64,000 nt of DNA from Eubacteriaceae bacterium UBA6119 (GTDB taxonomy: Bacteria; Bacillota; Clostridia; Eubacteriales; UBA1433), in contig DIVZ01000005.1 in NCBI GenBank assembly GCA_002423395.1, forward strand, positions 506,428 to 570,427, read 5' to 3'. The notes under the pieces are model-generated. The model did not search any database. It worked only from the letters and a program-made list of their open reading frames with translations, and had not been told where the DNA came from. Positions 1 to 8,568 of the stretch are shown here, piece by piece. The stretch's first letter is position 1. The number at the start of each line of letters is the position of its first letter. The position numbers were made by a program, and so were the translations under genes.

Positions 1-1
1 A

Positions 2-1624
2 CTTGCCGTGCTTACGGAGGATTGCGTCGCGCATTTAGGGCATGCAGAAAGGCCATTAAAAGTCCTCGATCAATGGATGTATCATTCAAGACTGTATGAA
101 GCAGCGGATTATGTTTCAAAGCATGACAATATTGAACTTGTGCAGCTTAATTCTTTTGGATGCGGTCCTGATTCAATAGCCTCAGAACAGGCAAGCGAGA
201 TACTTTCTAAGACGGGGAAAATATATACTTTGATAAAAATAGACGAGGTGAGCAACTTAGGCGCGGTGAGAATAAGGATGCGCTCGCTGAAAGCGGCGAT
301 GGAAGAGAGGGATAAGATTAAAAAAGATAATATAAATAAATCATCAGACAAATTTGCAAAAAGAGCAGTATTTACAAAAGAAATGAGAAATTATACTATA
401 CTGGCACCGCAGATGGCGCCTATACATTTTGAACTCGCGGAACAAGCTGCGCGAAGCGAGGGTTATAATTTTAAGGTGCTGAAAAAAGTTACAAAAGAAG
501 ATATAGCCGAAGGGCTGAAATATGTGAACAATGATTCGTGCTATCCCTCTATTATTATAATAGGCCAGATAATAAGAGCATTAAAATCCGGGAAGTACGA
601 TACCGATAAAACCGCTCTTATAATGAGCCAGACCGGTGGGCCGTGCAGGGCGAGCAATTATCTTCCGCTGCTGCGCAAAGCTTTAAAAGATACGGGTTTT
701 GAAAATATACCTATAATATCGGCAAACACGGGCGCGGGCGGGCTTGAGCAAAACCCGGGATTCAAGCTGACATTATCTTTAGTAAACAAAGCTATTATGG
801 CAATGGTATACGGAGATTTGCTTATGGCGCTTTTGTTGCATGTGCGCCCGTATGAAATAATACCTGGTTCTGCAAACGAGGCGTATGAGAAATGCATGAA
901 GCTATGCAAAAAAAACGTGCGCAGCGCAAACAGGGCGGAATTTAGGCGCAATTTAAAACGTATTGTTGATGAGTTTGAAAGCATAGAAGTATTTAATGTA
1001 TGCAAACCCAAAGTCGGACTGGTTGGGGAGATACTCGTAAAATATCATCCTGCTGCAAACAACGAGATGACGGATTTTATAGAAAAATCGGGCGCCGAAA
1101 TGGTGGTTCCCGGGCTTATGGAGTTTTTTTTATACAGCGCGCACGGGTTTGAGACAAATCACATAAACTTAAATAATTCAATTACTCAAAGAATTGCGGG
1201 TAATATTTTTATTAAATACGCGGAGAATTATAGAAATGATGTCAGATACGCCCTTAAGAAAAGCGGCAGGTTTTTACCGCCTAAAACAATATACGAAATG
1301 GCTGCTGACGTTGAGCCTATTTTATCGCTGTGCAACCATACCGGAGAGGGGTGGCTGCTTACCGCCGAGATGGTGGATTTAATAGAAAAGGGAGCGCATA
1401 ACATAATCTGCATGCAGCCGTTTGCGTGCCTTCCTAATCATATAACAGGCAAAGGAATGATAAAATCAATCAAAGAGCGGTATCCTCAGACTAACATTGT
1501 AGCAGTGGATTACGATCCCGGAGCAAGCGAAGTAAACCAGATAAACAGAATAAAGCTGATGCTCCAAAGAGCCAAGATGAATGCCGATACAAGCAACAAT
1601 ATATTAAGCGGCGTTAATTTGTAA
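2..1624 (+). CDS. C-terminal part of a large acyl-CoA dehydratase activase-related protein (DUF2229 type), cut by the window edge
   Basis: The reading frame is open from base 2, so the GTG at base 8 is internal and the gene begins outside the window. The visible 540 residues match, from memory, the C-terminal half of the roughly 1,400-residue proteins that join ATPase activator modules of 2-hydroxyacyl-CoA dehydratases (HgdC/BadF family) to a DUF2229 region. Clues are the NSFGCGPDS segment near the start, a Gly-rich GPCRASNY motif and the conserved MQPFACLPNH segment near the end. Known relatives use ATP to deliver low-potential electrons to a dehydratase; the substrate cannot be told from this fragment. 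The ferredoxin-reducing operon is convergent, across a shared terminator. Confidence 0.8.
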   Translation, partial: LAVLTEDCVAHLGHAERPLKVLDQWMYHSRLYEAADYVSKHDNIELVQLNSFGCGPDSIASEQASEILSKTGKIYTLIKIDEVSNLGAVRIRMRSLKAAMEERDKIKKDNINKSSDKFAKRAVFTKEMRNYTILAPQMAPIHFELAEQAARSEGYNFKVLKKVTKEDIAEGLKYVNNDSCYPSIIIIGQIIRALKSGKYDTDKTALIMSQTGGPCRASNYLPLLRKALKDTGFENIPIISANTGAGGLEQNPGFKLTLSLVNKAIMAMVYGDLLMALLLHVRPYEIIPGSANEAYEKCMKLCKKNVRSANRAEFRRNLKRIVDEFESIEVFNVCKPKVGLVGEILVKYHPAANNEMTDFIEKSGAEMVVPGLMEFFLYSAHGFETNHINLNNSITQRIAGNIFIKYAENYRNDVRYALKKSGRFLPPKTIYEMAADVEPILSLCNHTGEGWLLTAEMVDLIEKGAHNIICMQPFACLPNHITGKGMIKSIKERYPQTNIVAVDYDPGASEVNQINRIKLMLQRAKMNADTSNNILSGVNL

Positions 1625-1640
1625 TAAATCCCATATAAAA

Positions 1641-1668
1641 AAGCCGGTTAGTTCTAACCGGCTTTTGA
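1641..1668. terminator. Bidirectional intrinsic terminator
   Basis: Inverted repeat with 11-bp arms (1641-1651 and 1654-1664) and a 2-nt centre, A-rich on the left and T-rich on the right. It lies between two convergent genes (stops at 1624 and 1672) and can serve both. Confidence 0.85.
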
Positions 1669-1671
1669 TGT

Positions 1672-2577
1672 TTATTCCGACGCTAATTTTTTAAGCGTTT
1701 CATATTTCGTATCGGCTTCTTTTTGTATCTGCGCGATATCATCATCAGTAAGGCTTTTATACTTGCCCATACTTTGCAGGAATTCTTTTACGGGTATGGG
1801 TTTTTTATTTTCCACAGTTATATAGTAATTGCCGTTATATTTTTCCCAGAGCGGGAACATATTGGAAGCGACCGCTTTTTTTGCAATCTGTATTGACATA
1901 TCGGGCTCGAACGACCAGCCTGTGGGGCACGGCGCAATTACATGGATAAAAGCAAAGCCTTTTTTGCTTTCAGCAAGACCTCTCTCTACTTTTGCGACCA
2001 TATCCTGCATATGGGAAGGAGAGGCTGTTGCGCAATATTGAAGCGCGTGCATTGACATTATTAAGGCTACGTATTTTGAAGGCTGCTGTTTTCCGTTTAT
2101 AGCTTCGCCAATAGGCGTCGTTGAAGTTCTTGAGCCTTTTGTAGTCGTGGAGCTGCGCTGAAAGCCTGTGTTCATGTATCCTTCATTGTCATAGCATACG
2201 TATAACATTTTTTCGTTTCGTTCCGCAGCGCCTGAAAGTGACTGGAAACCGCCGTCGGCAGTTGCTCCGTCACCGGCTACAGCTATCATGTTAACGTCGC
2301 CTCGGCCTTTTCGCTGATACATTTGTGATACGCCCGATAAAAATGACGCCGTGTTTGTAAGAAGCGGTATGTGCACCGGTATTTTCATGCCCGTCTGATA
2401 GTCCCATCCTACAACGCCCGCTCCGGACATGCATCCGGGAGGAACGCATACAATGGTGTTTTTACCGGATATTTGCAGAATTCTTCTAAGAACAAGTTCT
2501 CCGCAGCATCCCTGACACGCTGACATGCCGGGGGTTACCATATCTTCAGATGTTCTGAGTTTTTCTATATAATTCAT
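1672..2577 (-). CDS. porB: 2-oxoacid (probably pyruvate):ferredoxin oxidoreductase, beta subunit
   Basis: This 301-residue protein has the thiamine-diphosphate binding segment GDGATADGG (102-110) followed by the NEGYMNTG motif (131-138). Cysteines in CQGCC (21-25), PPGC (near 49) and APCPTGW (near 210) fit the cluster ligands of the small TPP-binding subunit of four-subunit oxidoreductases. It is last in the operon, 13 nt after porA, with the ribosome site GGAGGAG before ATG. The complex oxidatively decarboxylates pyruvate, or a related 2-oxoacid, to an acyl-CoA with ferredoxin as acceptor. Pyruvate is the likeliest substrate but 2-oxoisovalerate-type enzymes look alike. Confidence 0.88.
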   Translation of the reverse strand: MNYIEKLRTSEDMVTPGMSACQGCCGELVLRRILQISGKNTIVCVPPGCMSGAGVVGWDYQTGMKIPVHIPLLTNTASFLSGVSQMYQRKGRGDVNMIAVAGDGATADGGFQSLSGAAERNEKMLYVCYDNEGYMNTGFQRSSTTTKGSRTSTTPIGEAINGKQQPSKYVALIMSMHALQYCATASPSHMQDMVAKVERGLAESKKGFAFIHVIAPCPTGWSFEPDMSIQIAKKAVASNMFPLWEKYNGNYYITVENKKPIPVKEFLQSMGKYKSLTDDDIAQIQKEADTKYETLKKLASE

Positions 2578-2590
2578 ATTATCTCCTCCC

Positions 2591-3769
2591 TTAAAATTCT
2601 TTCATCAGCCAAAGCGTATCATGCTGGCCTGGCTTAGATTTTACTGATTCCAACTTTTCTATAACTGAAGTCATATGTTTAATTGAGATATCGGCTCCGC
2701 CGAGACCGCCTATCGCAGAAAAATGAGAATACTTATCATCTCCGTTAATAAGCGCGGCTCTTACTTCCGTATACATAGGGCCTGCGTTCCAGCCGAAGCA
2801 CACGCTTCTGTCTACAACTGCAAACGCTTTTTTGCCTTTCAGCGCATTTGCAATTCGGTCTGTGGGGAAAGGACGGACAAAGCGAAGCTTGATGAGACCT
2901 GCTTTTATTCCTTTATCTCTTGCCATATCAACGGCGTCTCGTGCCGTGCCTGTCATGCCTCCTATTGCTACTAAAACAATGTCAGCATCGTCGCATTTAT
3001 ATTCTTCTATTGCTCCTCCGTAAGAGCGGCCGAAAGATTTAGCGAATTTTTTATCGACTTCCTCTATTACATCAAGCGTTTTTACCATGGCCTCAAGATG
3101 GCCTTTTCTGTATCTTGTAAGCACTTCGCCGCTTGTAAGAGAGTCTACAGCCATGGGATTATCCGGATCCAGTATAGCGTGGTTGAAATGAACAGGAGGC
3201 AAAAACGCATCCACTTCCTTTTGAGATGGGACATCCACACCTTCCACCAAATGAGAAAGATAAAATCCGTCATAGCATACGTTTATGGGGATTAAAACAT
3301 CTTCGTGCTCAGTAATCATGTATCCTTGAATAATCATATCCATAATTTCCTGGTTGTTTTCAACATAGACCTGAAGCCAGCCTGCATCTCTTACCGACAT
3401 GGCGTCCTGCTGACCCGACCATACGGTGCAGGGGGAGATCATTTCTCTTGTAACTATAGCCATAACCATAGGAAGGCGCATAGTAGACATTTGAAAATAC
3501 GGCTCATACATCAGAGCAAGCCCCTGACCGCTTGTTGCGGTAAATGTACGGCCGCCCGCGCAGGCAGCGCCCTGAATTACGCTCATAACGGAGTGCTCGG
3601 ATTCTGTGGTTACATAATTGGTTTGCAATTCACCGCTGTGAACAAGTTCCGAAAGATATTCCGCGACTGAAGACTGCGGAGTAATGGGGTAGGCGGCTAT
3701 TAAATCAGGCCTGCAAAGCGAAGCCGCAATAGCAGCAGTGGTGTTGCCTGTCATAGCTTTAATTTTCAT
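2591..3769 (-). CDS. porA: 2-oxoacid (probably pyruvate):ferredoxin oxidoreductase, alpha subunit
   Basis: 392 residues, the usual size. The N-terminal AYPITPQSS segment and the TSGQG motif are hallmarks of the substrate and CoA-binding pyrimidine domain; the C-terminal third, from about residue 260, is the transketolase C-like domain. The start codon overlaps the upstream porD stop as TAATG, so the two are translationally coupled. GGAGGCGG precedes the start. It forms the catalytic core with PorB. Confidence 0.88.
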   Translation of the reverse strand: MKIKAMTGNTTAAIAASLCRPDLIAAYPITPQSSVAEYLSELVHSGELQTNYVTTESEHSVMSVIQGAACAGGRTFTATSGQGLALMYEPYFQMSTMRLPMVMAIVTREMISPCTVWSGQQDAMSVRDAGWLQVYVENNQEIMDMIIQGYMITEHEDVLIPINVCYDGFYLSHLVEGVDVPSQKEVDAFLPPVHFNHAILDPDNPMAVDSLTSGEVLTRYRKGHLEAMVKTLDVIEEVDKKFAKSFGRSYGGAIEEYKCDDADIVLVAIGGMTGTARDAVDMARDKGIKAGLIKLRFVRPFPTDRIANALKGKKAFAVVDRSVCFGWNAGPMYTEVRAALINGDDKYSHFSAIGGLGGADISIKHMTSVIEKLESVKSKPGQHDTLWLMKEF

Positions 3770-4035
3770 TATTTTCCGCCTCCTTCCGGGACCATATCTA
3801 TAGCTTTTTTAGGACATTCAACTGCGCAGATTCCGCAGCCTTTGCAGTAGTTATATGTTATTTTATATTTGTTTTCGTCAAAAATAATTGCATTCACGGG
3901 GCAGTATGTTAAGCATAAACCGCACTCGATGCATTTTTCTTTATTCATTACCGGTCTTTCAGTGCGCCAGCTTGCGGTATCCAATATATACATGCCCTCG
4001 TTTGCAAGCGGAGAAATATGTACTCTTTTACTCAT
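3769..4035 (-). CDS. porD: 2-oxoacid:ferredoxin oxidoreductase, delta (2x[4Fe-4S] ferredoxin) subunit
   Basis: 88 residues with two CxxCxxCxxxCP motifs (CIECGLCLTYCP and CKGCGICAVECP) that bind two [4Fe-4S] clusters and pass electrons from the TPP site to free ferredoxin. A longer frame runs back to 4113, but it would lie inside porC. The ATG at 4035 is preceded at good distance by GGAGGG, so I use that start. It overlaps porA by one base. Confidence 0.9.
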   Translation of the reverse strand: MSKRVHISPLANEGMYILDTASWRTERPVMNKEKCIECGLCLTYCPVNAIIFDENKYKITYNYCKGCGICAVECPKKAIDMVPEGGGK

Positions 4036-4045
4036 TTTTGCCCTC

Positions 4046-4591
4046 CTATTTTTTATTATCGGCAATAGAAACTTCATAATAGCCTGCAATTGCGGCTTCT
4101 TTGTTCTTTTCACCGAACTCGCTTGTTATTTCTGCAAGTAAAATCTCCCAGTCGACAAGTCCCGTAACTTTAGCAAAAGCTCCGAGCATTGCAGTATTGG
4201 GAATATTTTTTCCGAATAATTTAAGCGATATTCCCGTAGCGTCTACTATTGCTACCTTACCTGCCTGAGACGGGATTTTTAATTCTGATGCAGATTTTTT
4301 GGAATTTACTATAATAATTCCGTCTTGTTTTAAACCGTCGTATGTTGTCGGCAAGTCTACCAGCGTGTCATCAAATATTAAAAGTAATTCAGGCTCGTAT
4401 ACCTGTGTGTTTCTGCGTATCGGCTCATCACCCAGTCTTAAAAAACCGAATACGGGAGAGCCTTTTCGCTCAACGCCGAAAAACGGAATAAATTGACCGT
4501 ACCCGCCGGCGTCTACAGCAGATTTTACTACTATTTGAGAAGCTTTTACAACGCCCTGCCCGCCTCGGCCATGTAAACGAATTTCTTTCAT
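4046..4591 (-). CDS. porC: 2-oxoacid:ferredoxin oxidoreductase, gamma subunit
   Basis: 181 residues, standard length. The opening KEIRLHGRGGQGVVKAS contains the GRGGQG loop of the CoA-contacting gamma subunit, followed by FFGVERKGSPV. First gene of the operon porC-porD-porA-porB, with a normal ribosome site (AAAGGAG) about 8 nt upstream of ATG. The order gamma-delta-alpha-beta is the classic one for four-subunit enzymes, in contrast to the single-chain enzyme many Clostridia also carry. Confidence 0.88.
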   Translation of the reverse strand: MKEIRLHGRGGQGVVKASQIVVKSAVDAGGYGQFIPFFGVERKGSPVFGFLRLGDEPIRRNTQVYEPELLLIFDDTLVDLPTTYDGLKQDGIIIVNSKKSASELKIPSQAGKVAIVDATGISLKLFGKNIPNTAMLGAFAKVTGLVDWEILLAEITSEFGEKNKEAAIAGYYEVSIADNKK

Positions 4592-4623
4592 ATACTTACT
4601 CCTTTAGCATTAATATATTTAAA

Positions 4624-4652
4624 ATTATAACATTGTATTGTAAACATTTAAA
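4624..4652 (-). promoter_or_regulatory. Candidate promoter of porCDAB
   Basis: Minus strand reads TTTAAA (4652-4647), 17-nt spacer, TATAAT (4629-4624), about 35 nt before the porC start codon. The -10 is perfect and the -35 moderate. Confidence 0.5.
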
Positions 4653-4745
4653 TACTTATATTAAGTGTACTGAAATGCAAAATTATCATAATTTAATTAA
4701 TAAAGAAGATAATAAATTATACTTAGGTCAAAACAATATAAAAAC

Positions 4746-4777
4746 AAAAAAATCCGACTTTAAAAAAAGTCAGATTT
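4746..4777 (-). terminator. Terminator of the diguanylate cyclase gene
   Basis: On the minus strand, a hairpin AAATCTGACTT...AAGTCGGATTT with one mismatch is followed by seven T (4752-4746). It lies 57 nt past the stop codon of the cyclase gene. Confidence 0.7.
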
Positions 4778-4833
4778 ATAAAATATTTGAAAAATAAAAT
4801 TTGCGTTAATAATGTATTAAATTGTTTTATATA

Positions 4834-6066
4834 TTACACTTCTTCTTTTTTAATTATCCTGTTTCGTCCCGATTCTTTTGCCCTATACATCATTTTATCG
4901 GCTATTTCAATAATTCGCGCTACATCAGATATGTTGTGAATATCAGTTGTATAAACCCCAACGCTGATAGATAAAAAATTGTCCGCTCCCGAATATTTAT
5001 GGGGAATTTTAAGATTATTGATTTTTGATTTGATTTCTTCCGCAACATTTTGAACATACTTGCTGCTTTTGTTAAAAGCGGCATATAAAAACTCCTCGCC
5101 GCCCCATCGCGCTGCGAATTCCAAAGGATTTGAAACAACAGAACTTATTTCGTTTGCCACGGCAATTAAGACTTTGTCACCTTCTACGTGTCCGTAATTG
5201 TCGTTATACTCTTTAAAAAAATCTATATCAATCATTATTGCTGAGAAATTCATATTATCTTTACCTAAAGCTTCATATGCCAAATCAATGAAATTGCGGA
5301 AGCTTCTTCTATTTGCAATGCCTGTAAGTTCGTCTACTAACGCCAGCTTTTTTAACTGATTATTGGCAATTTCGAGTTTATGGTTTATTTCTTTGTTTTC
5401 TTTTACAATATCTTCAAGCATTGAATGCGATTTTTTTAAAAGCTCTTTGTTGCGATATTCTCTGCAATAATTTAAATATATGATTCTGGAAGACACAAAA
5501 GAAATAACAATAAATATTGATAAATTTACATAATGACCTATAAGCACATCGCTTGATTTCTGAAAAAAAGGCAGACCGATAATAATAACGGGATGTGCAA
5601 TCAAATACGGTATTGCTATCTTTTTATTATCGGTAATAAAAATTACGGAACAGGTTATGGTGTTTACCATAAATACCATAAGATGGCCATACAGTCTTTG
5701 ATCCGCAAGAGACATAACGCTTCCCCATGACATGATAAGCGTCATATATACTATAATAATGTTTTCTGATGTTTTTATATTAAATTTATCGCTTGTACTG
5801 ATTTGCTTGAGTTTTTCTGCAAACAATATAAATATTATATTAATTAAAATAAAAATTAGATATGCAAACAGATAAAAATCAAATTTGAAGCGAGCATCTA
5901 TTTGCAAAAAATTTGCAGTTACATCGGAAATAATAAGTATTGATTCTAAAATTATAGTCACATATGCCAGTGATCTAGCTCTGCTCAAGTTAATTAATGA
6001 CATATCTTTTCTCATTTCAAGATTGTCTGAATTATTAGTAATATCAAAATATTTTTTTATAAACAT
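4834..6066 (-). CDS. Membrane-bound diguanylate cyclase (GGDEF domain)
   Basis: 410 residues. About six hydrophobic segments between residues 30 and 210 form a membrane sensor region of unknown ligand, then a charged coiled-coil linker (about 205-245), then a full GGDEF domain beginning at LVDELTGIANRR. The active-site signature is RWGGEEF, a functional variant, so c-di-GMP synthesis is expected. The product-inhibition RxxD motif normally just before the signature is absent (NPLE is there instead), suggesting no I-site feedback. ATAAGGAGAACC precedes ATG. Single gene with its own terminator; no c-di-GMP riboswitch was recognised in the window. Confidence 0.85.
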   Translation of the reverse strand: MFIKKYFDITNNSDNLEMRKDMSLINLSRARSLAYVTIILESILIISDVTANFLQIDARFKFDFYLFAYLIFILINIIFILFAEKLKQISTSDKFNIKTSENIIIVYMTLIMSWGSVMSLADQRLYGHLMVFMVNTITCSVIFITDNKKIAIPYLIAHPVIIIGLPFFQKSSDVLIGHYVNLSIFIVISFVSSRIIYLNYCREYRNKELLKKSHSMLEDIVKENKEINHKLEIANNQLKKLALVDELTGIANRRSFRNFIDLAYEALGKDNMNFSAIMIDIDFFKEYNDNYGHVEGDKVLIAVANEISSVVSNPLEFAARWGGEEFLYAAFNKSSKYVQNVAEEIKSKINNLKIPHKYSGADNFLSISVGVYTTDIHNISDVARIIEIADKMMYRAKESGRNRIIKKEEV

Positions 6067-6506
6067 GGTTCTCCTTATTATATATAAACAATAGTTTTTT
6101 TCATTATATAATCAGTCTGGGCATCTGCGCCCATATAAAAAAGATGCGTTGAAAATTTGTAAAAGCCGTTTTAAATACGAGGTCATAATTCTTTACCGGT
6201 CAGAAAAATAAAAGAATCTCTATACGTATTGAGTGATATTTATTTTAGTGCCTGCAAATCGGGAAGTTGTACATTTTTTTACATAATTCATTTGAAATTT
6301 TTTTAAATTATATATATATTATAAACAAATTTCAAATTTTGTAAAATTTTATTAAAATTTGCAAAAATATGTTGACAAAACAGGGAAATATTTAATAAAA
6401 CATATATTATAATTTTTGTTAAAATATAAATTATAAAATATACCGAAAATATATACTATAATTGAAATAATGGAAAATAACTGTAATTTATCGGTGAGGT
6501 GAAAAA
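6067..6506. other. AT-rich divergent intergenic region between the cyclase gene and glnA
   Basis: Visible here: a GC-rich hairpin with a six-base loop (TGGGC/GCCCA, about 6117-6132), a perfect 10-bp AT-rich inverted repeat (6291-6300 with 6327-6336), and a TTGACA at 6372-6377 that is the best -35 candidate for glnA, though no good -10 lies at normal spacing. I recognise no riboswitch and no coding frame. Confidence 0.4.
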
Positions 6507-7718
6507 ATGTATACAAAAGATGAAGTTATTACTTATATGATACAGGAAGACGTAAAATTTATAAGGCTTGCATTCTGCGATGTGTTTGGTACACAGAAGA
6601 ACATTGCAATAATGCCCAGTGAACTTAAAAGGGCGTTTGTTGACGGAATGCCGTTTGATTCCTCGGCAATAAAAGGTTTCGGAAAAGTAGAAAAATCCGA
6701 TATGCTGCTATTTCCGGATCCTTCAACTCTTTCCGACTTGCCGTGGAGGCCGATGCCGGGCAGAGTTGTGCGCCTTTACTGCGATGTTAAATATCCGAAT
6801 GGACAAGAATATGAGGTCGACGGAAGGCACATTTTAAGACAAGCCGTAAAAACAGCAAAAGATATGGGTATGACTTTTTTATTTGGCGCCGAATACGAAT
6901 TTTATTTGTTTAAAACCGATGAAAACGGTGATGCGACTAATATACCTCATGATAACGCAGGGTATATGGATATTGCTCCTGAAGATAAAGGGGAAAACAT
7001 CAGACGCGAGGTTTGTTTTACGCTTGAAAAAATGGGAATTATTCCCGAAAGTTCTCATCATGAGGAAGGGCCTGGTCAGCATGAAATTCATTTTCGATGC
7101 AGCGAAGCGCTTTTATCTGCCGATAACGCAACAACATTTAAATCTGTTGTACGGACAATTGCCGCAAGGAACGGGCTTTTCGCATGCTTTGAGCCCAAAC
7201 CTTTTGACGGGATAAGCGGAAACGGATTTCATATAAATATATCCGCGCAGTCAGAAGACGGAAAAGATTATACGAAAAACATAATAGCAGGGATACTTTC
7301 TCACATTGATGAAATTACTTTATTTTTAAATCCCAGCAAGAATTCCTATAAACGCCTCGGAGAAAAGAAAGCCCCCAAATATATAGGATGGGCGGAAGAA
7401 AATCGCTCATTGCTTATAAGAATACCTGCGGCTAAAGGCGCATGCGAAAGAATTGAACTTAGAAACCCCGATCCCGGAGCTAATCCTTATATTGCTTACG
7501 CGCTGCTTATATACGCAGGACTTGACGGGATTAAAAATAATTTAATGCCGCCTGAAGCTATAAATGAAAATATGTTTGATGAATCTTTAACTAAAAAAGC
7601 TTTAAAAACATTGCCTGAAAGTTTGGATGATGCCATTAATATTGCGAAACAAAGCTTATTTGTTAAAAATACAATCGATAATAAAATAATAGAAGCCTAT
7701 ACTAAATTGCCACGCTAA
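6507..7718 (+). CDS. glnA: Glutamine synthetase, type I, short form
   Basis: ATP-dependent synthesis of glutamine from glutamate and ammonia. Seen: the metal-site glutamates in GAEYEF (127-132), the EEGPGQHE loop (186-193), the GFHINIS metal/ATP segment (240-246), the NRSLLIRIP loop (299-307) and ELRNPDPGANPY. At 403 residues it is some 35-60 residues shorter than common GSI proteins, mostly at the C-terminus beyond residue 385, so feedback control by the C-terminal segment may differ. No adenylylation tyrosine motif was found. GGTGAGG lies upstream of the ATG. It precedes an ANTAR regulator gene and gltBD, forming a nitrogen-assimilation block. Confidence 0.88.
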   Translation: MYTKDEVITYMIQEDVKFIRLAFCDVFGTQKNIAIMPSELKRAFVDGMPFDSSAIKGFGKVEKSDMLLFPDPSTLSDLPWRPMPGRVVRLYCDVKYPNGQEYEVDGRHILRQAVKTAKDMGMTFLFGAEYEFYLFKTDENGDATNIPHDNAGYMDIAPEDKGENIRREVCFTLEKMGIIPESSHHEEGPGQHEIHFRCSEALLSADNATTFKSVVRTIAARNGLFACFEPKPFDGISGNGFHINISAQSEDGKDYTKNIIAGILSHIDEITLFLNPSKNSYKRLGEKKAPKYIGWAEENRSLLIRIPAAKGACERIELRNPDPGANPYIAYALLIYAGLDGIKNNLMPPEAINENMFDESLTKKALKTLPESLDDAINIAKQSLFVKNTIDNKIIEAYTKLPR

Positions 7719-7737
7719 TGAAAGGCGGAAAATCAAG

Positions 7738-8328
7738 TTGCTTACCGACAAACATGTATACAGTGTGCTTATAGTATCAGGAGTCAGCGAGGGAACTGAA
7801 ATAATAGTTAATTTGCTTCCCAAATCTGAATTTGCTCCTATTATTTCCGCATCAAACGCAGGAGAAGCTAAGCGCCTGTTGATTTCACAAACATTTGATA
7901 TTATTATTATAAACACCCCGCTTTCAGACGAATTCGGAAGCGAGCTTGCATTGGATATTGCGGAAAACACATATTCAGGCGTTGTTTTAATGGTAAAAGC
8001 AGAGCTTTTTGATGAAGTTTCATGCATTGTGGAACAGCAGGGGATATTTACAGTAGTAAAACCCATATCCAGACAGATGGTGTATCAGGCAATAAAATTA
8101 TTGATAGCAGTCAGAGAAAAAATAAGAAAAACAGAAGAAAAGAATGTTACGCTTAAATCCAAAATGGAAGCAATAAGAATTATTAACCATGCAAAGTGGG
8201 TATTAATAGAAAAGCAGAATTTGAATGAAGCGACAGCGCATAGATATATAGAAAAACAGGCAATGGATCAAAGAATATCAAAACGTGAAGTGGCAGAAAA
8301 CATATTAAAGAAATATAATATTAAATGA
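7738..8328 (+). CDS. ANTAR-domain antitermination regulator with degenerate receiver domain
   Basis: 196 residues. Residues 1-125 have a response-regulator fold, but the usual phospho-acceptor aspartate position at the end of beta-3 reads IIIINTPL, with Asn in place of Asp, so classical phosphorylation looks unlikely. A coiled segment leads to an ANTAR domain (about 140-196; AKWVLIEKQNLNEATAH...). ANTAR proteins bind paired RNA hairpins with six-base loops and prevent termination. The start is TTG, 20 nt after glnA, with AAAGGCGG about 9 nt ahead. Its position between glnA and gltB, and a candidate target hairpin before gltB, point to nitrogen control. Confidence 0.82.
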   Translation: MLTDKHVYSVLIVSGVSEGTEIIVNLLPKSEFAPIISASNAGEAKRLLISQTFDIIIINTPLSDEFGSELALDIAENTYSGVVLMVKAELFDEVSCIVEQQGIFTVVKPISRQMVYQAIKLLIAVREKIRKTEEKNVTLKSKMEAIRIINHAKWVLIEKQNLNEATAHRYIEKQAMDQRISKREVAENILKKYNIK

Positions 8329-8481
8329 TAATAATTATATAAAATAATAATAAATTAAATAAATTTTGATAAAGTAGAAATATTTGTTATATATGTGTTT
8401 TTTATTATTTTATATTGATTAATATATTTTCAAATGATATAATAATTTGAAAATTAAATAGAAATGTTTTAAAAAAGCGTT

Positions 8482-8516
8482 CTTCAATGGCGAAGTTTAT
8501 TATGCTTCGTTTTTTG
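8482..8516 (+). promoter_or_regulatory. Candidate ANTAR-responsive antiterminator/terminator before gltB
   Basis: A short hairpin CTTC/GAAG (8482-8485, 8492-8495) encloses the six-base loop AATGGC, with A at position 1 and G at position 4 as known for ANTAR targets. Its 3' arm is also the 5' arm of a terminator hairpin CGAAG/CTTCG (8491-8495, 8505-8509) followed by a T run (8510-8515), so the two folds exclude each other. A second six-base-loop hairpin upstream was not found, so the call is tentative. Confidence 0.45.
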
Positions 8517-8568
8517 TACGCTTTTTTTATTTTTTCACAAAGCATCAAGGAGGATTGTAGTAAAGAAA

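Noticed and set aside
3305..3670. Long plus-strand frame opposite porA
   Set aside because: It lies wholly within the well-supported porA coding region and has no family-like motifs.
6117..6132. GC-rich hairpin with a six-base loop upstream of glnA, considered as an ANTAR target
   Set aside because: The loop ATCTGC has T, not G, at position 4, and no terminator overlaps it.
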